64,000 nt of DNA from Zavarzinella formosa DSM 19928 (lineage in GTDB: Bacteria > Planctomycetota > Planctomycetia > Gemmatales > Gemmataceae). The notes beneath the pieces were generated by a model. The model was not told where the DNA came from. It saw only the letters and a list, made by a program, of their open reading frames with translations, and did not search any database. Position 1 is the first letter of the stretch. Each line of letters begins with the position of its first letter. A program made the translations under genes and the position numbers. Location: the NCBI RefSeq assembly GCF_000255705.1, contig NZ_JH636443.1:497481-561480 (forward strand), given 5' to 3'. This document shows, piece by piece, positions 58,727 to 64,000 of this stretch.

Positions 58727-61700
58727 ATGCCGGCCCCCGCCACCGTTGATGAGTTTGTCGAACTTTGCCTCAAGAGCGGCATCGTCGGCGAGCCTCAGTT
58801 GGAGGCGCTTGCCTCGGATACGCCCGCCGACCCGGCGATGGCCGCCAAGACGCTCATCCGCACCGGGGCGCTCACCAAGTTTCAAGCATCCCAACTCCTG
58901 CTCGGCAAATACAAGGGATTGCGTTTCGACCGCTTGAAGATCCGCGACCGCATCGGTTCCGGCGGCATGGGGACGGTGTTTTTGTGCGAGCATCTCGGCC
59001 TTGGAAAGAATGTCGCCGTCAAGATGCTGCCGCCGAACATGGCCTCGGACACGGGAAGGCGGGAGCGCTTTTTCCGGGAGGCCCGCGCCGTCGCCTCGCT
59101 GGATCATCCGAACATCATCCGGGTGTTCGACATGAACCATTGCGCCGGGGTGCATTACATCGTCATGGAATACGTCGAGGGGCAGGACTTGCAAAGCATC
59201 CTGACCCGGCACGGCCCGCTGCCTCATCGCCGGGCATGTGCTTACATCGCCCAAGTCGCCCTTGGCTTGCAGCACGCCCATGAAAAAGGAATGATCCACC
59301 GAGACATCAAGCCAGCCAACCTGCTGGCGGATGCCGCCGGGACCGTCAAGATTCTGGACATGGGCCTCGCCTGTTTCCCGGAAGACAAAGCGGACAACAT
59401 CACGGAGCGTTACAACAAGGGGGCGGTCCTCGGCACGGCCGCCTATATGGCTCCGGAACAGGTGGTTTCCAGCAGCACGGTGGACATCCGGGCGGATATT
59501 TACTCCCTTGGAATGACCCTCTACGCGCTCCTCAACGGAGAACCGCCGCCCGACGAGTCCGATGTGCGGACGGCGAAGGCGCGGGGAACATTCCAAATCC
59601 CCTCGCTTTCGACAATCAACCGGAACATTCCCGCCGCCCTGTCAGCGGTCGTGGACAAGATGGTGGCCGAGTTTCCCGAAGACCGTTACCAGTCGGCGGC
59701 CGAAGTCGTGGGCGCCCTGACGCCGTGGCTGGAAGCCGAGACGGCGACAATCGAGATCGGGCAAACAACCGTCGTCTCGATGACCGTCGAACCGCCGCCT
59801 CGCGTGACGGCACCGCCGTTGCCCGCCAGGAAGCGTTCCAAACGACCTGTCTCGCTGGCCATTGTCGCGGCGTTGTTGCTCGCCACCGGATCGGGCGTTT
59901 ACCTTTCCAGCGGGGAAGCGAAACCGGCCGCCGTTGTGGAGGCCAAGGCCGGACCGCCCGCCAGACAGGCGGCGATTCCGGCGAAGGTGAAAGCCCCCGC
60001 CGCGCCACGGTTTCAAGCGTCCTCGATCACGATTCTGGAGGCCGCCCGTTGCCCAGAGGGAAGCGCATTGATGCGGGGCGATGAGGACGAGGCCCGGAAG
60101 TTGCTGCCGCCCGAATGGTTCTTCCATGTGTGGAAGCCGGAAAGCAACGCCCGGCTCAAGATCGACACTCATAACGGCTCGAAGGTCATCGCCATCACCA
60201 CCACCGAGGGGGAACCGGCCGCCCAACTGATGACGAAGGCGAGTAATCCCGTCGCCTCGCTCAAGGCCCGCCGGGGTTATCGGCTCGCGGTGGAATATGC
60301 CTCCAAGTTCGCCGGCAAAAACCGGGTCGGCGGCGTCGATCTGCGCTTTGTCGATCACACGAAGCCGGGATTGATCGGCTTCGATCTTCCCGCCACCGGA
60401 GGCCGCTGGAAGACGGCCGCCGTCTCGTTCCGCTCGCCGATTGATTCCCCGTTGATCGTCTTTCTGTCCCAGTTCAGCCCGGCCGGCGAAGACACGATGA
60501 TGATTCGCTCGATGACGCTGGCCGAAATCGACCCCGAGACGCGCGACCCGCTGGATGATGATTTCACCACGGCCGCCGACGCGACGGTGAGAATCAAACA
60601 CGGCGAAACGACGGAATCCATCGGCGAGCTTCCCATTGGCTACCAAGGCCGCCCCGGAGAACCCGGCGGCTACGCGGAGTTTGGCGTGTCGATGATCGGC
60701 GACCGCAAAGCCCTGACGCTGCGACCGCCGCCGTGGGGGCGGGCGTCGGTCATCATCACCTCGCCGCGATTCGCCGCCGACCGCACGCGGGAATATCGTG
60801 CCGACTTGGAATATCGCGCGGAGGCCTCATCCGCCGGGCAACTCAAAATCGACGACGGCGCCGGCCGCAGCCGGTGGATCGCCGACCTGCCCCCGACCAA
60901 CGGCCAATGGAAGACCCTTTCCGTGCCTGTGTGGCCGACGCTTTCCCATCCGCTGGCCAGTCTGGAATTGCACAATTCGGGAACCGGAAAAGAAAACCGG
61001 CTGGCCATCCGCCGACTGGCGGTGCGCGACTTGGGGCCGCCCCCGCCGATGGAGGCATCCCCGGTGATCCGGCTTCAACCGGATGCCCCCGCCAAAATCC
61101 GGCTGATTGGCAAACAACCGCTGGAAAAGACCGGCGATCTTCCGGCCGGGTTTGGCCTCTCCAACCAAGACGCGGGATCGACCACCGAACTCGACATCGG
61201 CGAATTCGACGGCTCATCGGCCGTTCGCATCACGAACATCTATGGCAAATCCTCGGCCCTGCTGTCCACGCCGATGGCCGCCGCCCCGGACGGGGAAGAA
61301 TACTTTCTGCGCGTGGAATACAAGGCCGATGCCCAAGGCGCGCCGGCCGCCCTCGTCAAACTCTTCTCGGAACAGGCCCCTGGCATCAAGGTCATCGGCG
61401 AGATGAACCACACCAACGGAGCCTGGCGCGAACTCCGCACCCGGTTCCGGACGAGCCAGCCGGGCGAACGATTCCGGGTGGAGATTCACCCGCTGTCCGC
61501 CGGGAAGGACAAGCCGCTGCTGATTCGGACCTTGGAGGTCCAGCCGTATCAACCCCCGGTGGCGGGAACATGGATCACGCTGGCGAAACTGGAGGCGGCC
61601 ACTGAAAAGACGTTTCGGCTGGAGACGATCAAGGGCATCTCTCAAAACACGCTGCTCAACATCCCGGTTCCGGCCGGTTGGAATGGCGACAGTTGGAAAG

Positions 61701-62092
61701 ACGGCGACCGGGGATCATTCACCTGCGAATCCTTTGCCGGTCGTCCGGCGTTCACCCTCCTGAATGCCGTTGGCAGTGAATCGGTGCAGATGTACACCCA
61801 TCAGCCCGTCGCCACCTTGAAGAAGGGGGAACAGTGCGTCGTGAAGGTGGTTTACTTCGCCGAGGAAAAAGTCCGGGGGATCATCGAACATCGAAACGGC
61901 ATGGACGGCGAGGAAAAGATATCCACCATCGAACTTGCCTCCACCGCCGGCGACTGGAAGACGCTGGAGATCGAACTCAACCCGACGGCCGACTGCCCGC
62001 TTTACGCCTTCATCCAAAACCACTCCGCCGGCCCGAAAACCCGGCTGGCGATCGCCTCCCACGAGGTGATGGTTCGCCGGGCAGAGAAGTGA
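58727..62092 (+). CDS. Transmembrane Ser/Thr kinase with four ectodomain modules
   Basis: 1121 residues. An N-terminal helical segment (about 1-65, LVxxGALTKFQASQLL type) common in planctomycete kinases precedes a complete PknB-like kinase (about 70-335): GSGGMGTVFL, VAVKMLPP, IHRDIKPANLL, LDMGLA (in place of DFG), YMAPEQ, DIYSLG. A transmembrane helix follows at about 376-396 (LAIVAALLLATGSGVYL). The outside part of about 700 residues appears to consist of four related beta-sandwich modules, each ending with a pattern like GxWKxL then PL and LAIRxLxV. They are like carbohydrate-binding jelly rolls. So the kinase may sense a polymer outside the membrane. Confidence 0.88.
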   Translation: MPAPATVDEFVELCLKSGIVGEPQLEALASDTPADPAMAAKTLIRTGALTKFQASQLLLGKYKGLRFDRLKIRDRIGSGGMGTVFLCEHLGLGKNVAVKMLPPNMASDTGRRERFFREARAVASLDHPNIIRVFDMNHCAGVHYIVMEYVEGQDLQSILTRHGPLPHRRACAYIAQVALGLQHAHEKGMIHRDIKPANLLADAAGTVKILDMGLACFPEDKADNITERYNKGAVLGTAAYMAPEQVVSSSTVDIRADIYSLGMTLYALLNGEPPPDESDVRTAKARGTFQIPSLSTINRNIPAALSAVVDKMVAEFPEDRYQSAAEVVGALTPWLEAETATIEIGQTTVVSMTVEPPPRVTAPPLPARKRSKRPVSLAIVAALLLATGSGVYLSSGEAKPAAVVEAKAGPPARQAAIPAKVKAPAAPRFQASSITILEAARCPEGSALMRGDEDEARKLLPPEWFFHVWKPESNARLKIDTHNGSKVIAITTTEGEPAAQLMTKASNPVASLKARRGYRLAVEYASKFAGKNRVGGVDLRFVDHTKPGLIGFDLPATGGRWKTAAVSFRSPIDSPLIVFLSQFSPAGEDTMMIRSMTLAEIDPETRDPLDDDFTTAADATVRIKHGETTESIGELPIGYQGRPGEPGGYAEFGVSMIGDRKALTLRPPPWGRASVIITSPRFAADRTREYRADLEYRAEASSAGQLKIDDGAGRSRWIADLPPTNGQWKTLSVPVWPTLSHPLASLELHNSGTGKENRLAIRRLAVRDLGPPPPMEASPVIRLQPDAPAKIRLIGKQPLEKTGDLPAGFGLSNQDAGSTTELDIGEFDGSSAVRITNIYGKSSALLSTPMAAAPDGEEYFLRVEYKADAQGAPAALVKLFSEQAPGIKVIGEMNHTNGAWRELRTRFRTSQPGERFRVEIHPLSAGKDKPLLIRTLEVQPYQPPVAGTWITLAKLEAATEKTFRLETIKGISQNTLLNIPVPAGWNGDSWKDGDRGSFTCESFAGRPAFTLLNAVGSESVQMYTHQPVATLKKGEQCVVKVVYFAEEKVRGIIEHRNGMDGEEKISTIELASTAGDWKTLEIELNPTADCPLYAFIQNHSAGPKTRLAIASHEVMVRRAEK

Positions 62093-62099
62093 TCCAACC

Positions 62100-63608
62100 T
62101 CACCAATCCATCCCGGTGTTTCTCGCCTCATCGATGGCCGAGATGAGGAACGCGCCGCCCAGCACATAGGTTCCGTAGATGTCGAAGAGCGGAACCCAGA
62201 AGGCGAGGCCGAGGCTTTCGCGGTGGAGCATCAGATAAGGCAGGGCGATCACGAATTTGAAAAGGGCGGCCAGGGCGTAGTACACCAAAAACATCGTCAT
62301 GTCGGCCGAACTGAGGAGGACGACGGCCGTGAGGATGAACTGGGCGATGAACGCGAACGCGAACACTGCCACGTCGTAGACATACGACATGCCGAGCCAA
62401 AATAGCGTGTTCCGGCTGCGATAGGCGGGCGTCTTCCAGCAGCGAATGAAGACTTTCTTCAGCACTTGCAACGACCCGCGCGACCAGCGGTAGCGCTGGT
62501 TCAACAGGGTGAACATGGTGTCCGGGCAGTCGGCATCACACGCGGCCAGCGGTTCGTAAAGCACTTTTTGGCCAAGCAGTTGGATGGCGATGGTCAGGTC
62601 GAAGTCTTCCGCAAACGTGTCCCCCTCGAACGGCCCCTCGTACACCCCCGGCTTCTGCCCCGGCTTCAGGTGGCCGAAGTGCTCAAAGACCTGCCGCATC
62701 GACTCTTTGCGGAAGATGCCCATCGGGCCGGGGATGCACGTCACCGCCCCGTAGCGGCTTTGCGGGATTCGCAGGGCGCCGTTCCACATCACAAATTCCA
62801 ACGCTTGCAACAGCACCAACGGGTTGTGCCGCTGCATCACGCGAGTGTACCCGGCGACGGCCCCGGCCTGCGGGTCGCGGAGTAATTTGGTGATGCCTTT
62901 TCGCAGCGCGTGCTGGTCGATCTTGCTGTCCGCGTCCACGCACATGATGAATTCGCCGCGGGCGTGCTGGAAGCCGAAGTTGTGGGCGGTCCACTTGCCG
63001 CCGTTGGGCTTGGTCAGCGCCCGCACTTCGCCGAATTCGTAAGTTCCCTCGTATATTTTGGAGCGGTCGTAGGTGTCGTCCTTCGAGCCGTCGTCGATCA
63101 CGAGAAGTTCAAAGTTGGGATAATCGAGACAGAGAATTGATTCGATGGTCATGCCGATCATTTCCCGCTCGTTGTAGGCGGGAAGGAGGACGGTCACGAA
63201 CGGCCATTCCTCGACGATCAGTTCGGGGCGTTTCACCTCATCAATGAACTCAATGATGGTGGCGTGAACCAGAACGATCCACCGGACTCCATACACCAGC
63301 GCCACTTTGGCGAGGAAGAAGCGAATCCACGCTTCCACCGTTCCCTGGCTGACAAACGCCCGTTCCGCCCAGACGATGAACTCCCAGCAAGCCAGACCGG
63401 CCAATGCGAGGGCGAGCAACAGCCCGAAGAGATACAAAAAGCCAATGAGCAGAATCCGGCCCCGGCTCAACGGTCCCGGATCGGGCCGCCCGGCGCCTTG
63501 CATGGGGCGGGGCCGCACGCCGGGAATCCCGGCCTCCGCGACCGGCGGGATGACGGCTTTCCCCCACCACCAAACAGGACTGTCGGCGGGAGCTTGGGGA
63601 GGATTCAT
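62100..63608 (-). CDS. Processive GT2 glycosyltransferase (PgaC/cellulose-synthase type)
   Basis: 502 residues from ATG 63608; the frame upstream has no similarity. Two helices near the N-terminus (LLIGFLYLFGLLLALALAG and VRWIVLVHATIIEF), a GT2 domain with LPAYNEREMIG, IDDGSKDDT, VDADSKID (DxD), FAEDFDLTI, and QRYRWSRG (Q/RxxRW) define a membrane-embedded processive enzyme. Three or more helices follow. It probably makes an exopolysaccharide such as poly-N-acetylglucosamine or a related glycan; no PilZ or synthase-partner gene lies nearby to decide. It converges on the kinase gene, 7 bases between stops. Confidence 0.9.
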   Translation of the reverse strand: MNPPQAPADSPVWWWGKAVIPPVAEAGIPGVRPRPMQGAGRPDPGPLSRGRILLIGFLYLFGLLLALALAGLACWEFIVWAERAFVSQGTVEAWIRFFLAKVALVYGVRWIVLVHATIIEFIDEVKRPELIVEEWPFVTVLLPAYNEREMIGMTIESILCLDYPNFELLVIDDGSKDDTYDRSKIYEGTYEFGEVRALTKPNGGKWTAHNFGFQHARGEFIMCVDADSKIDQHALRKGITKLLRDPQAGAVAGYTRVMQRHNPLVLLQALEFVMWNGALRIPQSRYGAVTCIPGPMGIFRKESMRQVFEHFGHLKPGQKPGVYEGPFEGDTFAEDFDLTIAIQLLGQKVLYEPLAACDADCPDTMFTLLNQRYRWSRGSLQVLKKVFIRCWKTPAYRSRNTLFWLGMSYVYDVAVFAFAFIAQFILTAVVLLSSADMTMFLVYYALAALFKFVIALPYLMLHRESLGLAFWVPLFDIYGTYVLGGAFLISAIDEARNTGMDW

Positions 63609-63763
63609 CAAACAATGACCGCCATCGGCAAGGGGCAGTGAGCGCACCGGCTATGAGCATTGAGCTATGGCCCGGAAGAAAACAGGCAACAGGCGCCGGG
63701 CCGGTTGACTTCCCCCCGCCGGGCATTCATCATGGCGGGAACCCTGACGGACACGGAGTTTTC

Positions 63764-64000
63764 ATGACGGAACGGGAGTTTGCCCTTGATGTCGTTCGCC
63801 GCCTCGCGGCCGCCGGTTATATCACGTATTGGGCCGGGGGCTGCGTGCGGGACGAACTGCTCGGCCTCGCGCCCGCCGATTACGACGTGGCTTCCAACGC
63901 CCGGCCGGAGCAGGTGGTGAAGCTCTTTCGGCGCACGGTCGAAGTCGGGGCGAGTTTCGGCGTCGTCGAGGTGATCGGCCCCCGCCGGGAGGACGACACC
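63764..64000 (+). CDS. cca: CCA tRNA nucleotidyltransferase / poly(A) polymerase, N-terminal part
   Basis: The reading frame from ATG 63764 (GGAG five bases upstream) runs open to the window edge for 79 codons. It shows YWAGGCVRDELLG (GGxxRD) and DYDVASNARPEQV (DxD), the two metal-binding motifs at the head of class II CCA-adding enzymes and poly(A) polymerases. The rest of the gene lies outside the window, so CCA versus poly(A) activity cannot be separated. Confidence 0.9.
   Translation, partial: MTEREFALDVVRRLAAAGYITYWAGGCVRDELLGLAPADYDVASNARPEQVVKLFRRTVEVGASFGVVEVIGPRREDDT

Noticed and set aside
58727-62092. Pseudokinase because of DMGLA instead of DFG (also DLGLA in the other kinase)
   Set aside because: The metal-binding Asp, the HRD catalytic loop and the nucleotide lysine are all present; DLG and DMG are frequent in planctomycete kinases.

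Overview
The window looks like chromosomal DNA from a planctomycete, most likely a Gemmataceae-type organism. The reasons are family content rather than any computed identity: two DUF1501 proteins, two membrane Ser/Thr kinases with large ectodomains (one with a zinc-finger N-terminus), a WD40 secreted protein, a von Willebrand A/amidotransferase-like membrane protein, a tricorn-type protease, Uma2 and RAYT families, and many secreted proteins of unknown function. Base composition is GC-rich by eye, except for an AT-rich stretch at about 58.5-58.7 kb. I found no rRNA, tRNA or CRISPR array.

Left part (1-13.3 kb, all minus strand). An IS982-like transposase is cut by the window edge. Then come a lipoprotein with its upstream partner, a secreted protein with a redoxin-like domain lacking cysteines, and msrB. 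Next is a tightly packed four-gene operon (read 11.1 kb to 4.4 kb): membrane Ser/Thr kinase, unknown Cys-containing protein, a fusion of Cys-rich domain, glycosyltransferase and GH130-like propeller, and an FkbM-type methyltransferase with an extra N-terminal domain. An ABC-F ATPase lies upstream of it.

Middle (13.6-46 kb). This is a mixed set: a double GNAT protein, WD40 protein, GH16 glucanase, a 1305-residue unknown, tricorn protease, alpha/beta hydrolase, a gene broken by a stop codon, a membrane protein with an IscA-like domain that has no cysteines, a VWA protein, DUF1501, peptide deformylase, Uma2, an aminotransferase, a phosphoesterase, a GlcD/Fe-S oxidoreductase, a squalene-hopene cyclase relative and a HAD phosphatase. 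A RAYT transposase at 31.7-32.3 kb lies between two inverted copies of a 130-bp palindromic element. Another palindromic element lies at 33.9-34.0 kb.

Right part (46.5-56.7 kb, minus strand) is an envelope and lipopolysaccharide cluster: lpxK, hldE, a GT9 heptosyltransferase (waaF-like), two WaaP-type kinase genes, a GT4 glycosyltransferase, and plsY fused to a second membrane domain, followed by an Rpn/PD-(D/E)XK-like protein. Together these genes can finish lipid A, make ADP-heptose, and build and phosphorylate an LPS core. A 133-bp tandem palindromic repeat separates hldE from waaF, and a different 83-bp palindrome sits inside the reading frame of one WaaP-like kinase. A ParE-type toxin-antitoxin pair closes the cluster.

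The right end holds a second DUF1501 gene, a large Ser/Thr kinase with four apparent repeated ectodomain modules, a processive GT2 glycosyltransferase and the start of a CCA-adding enzyme.

Start codons were chosen by ribosome-binding sites and family lengths. Several genes probably start at GTG or TTG.
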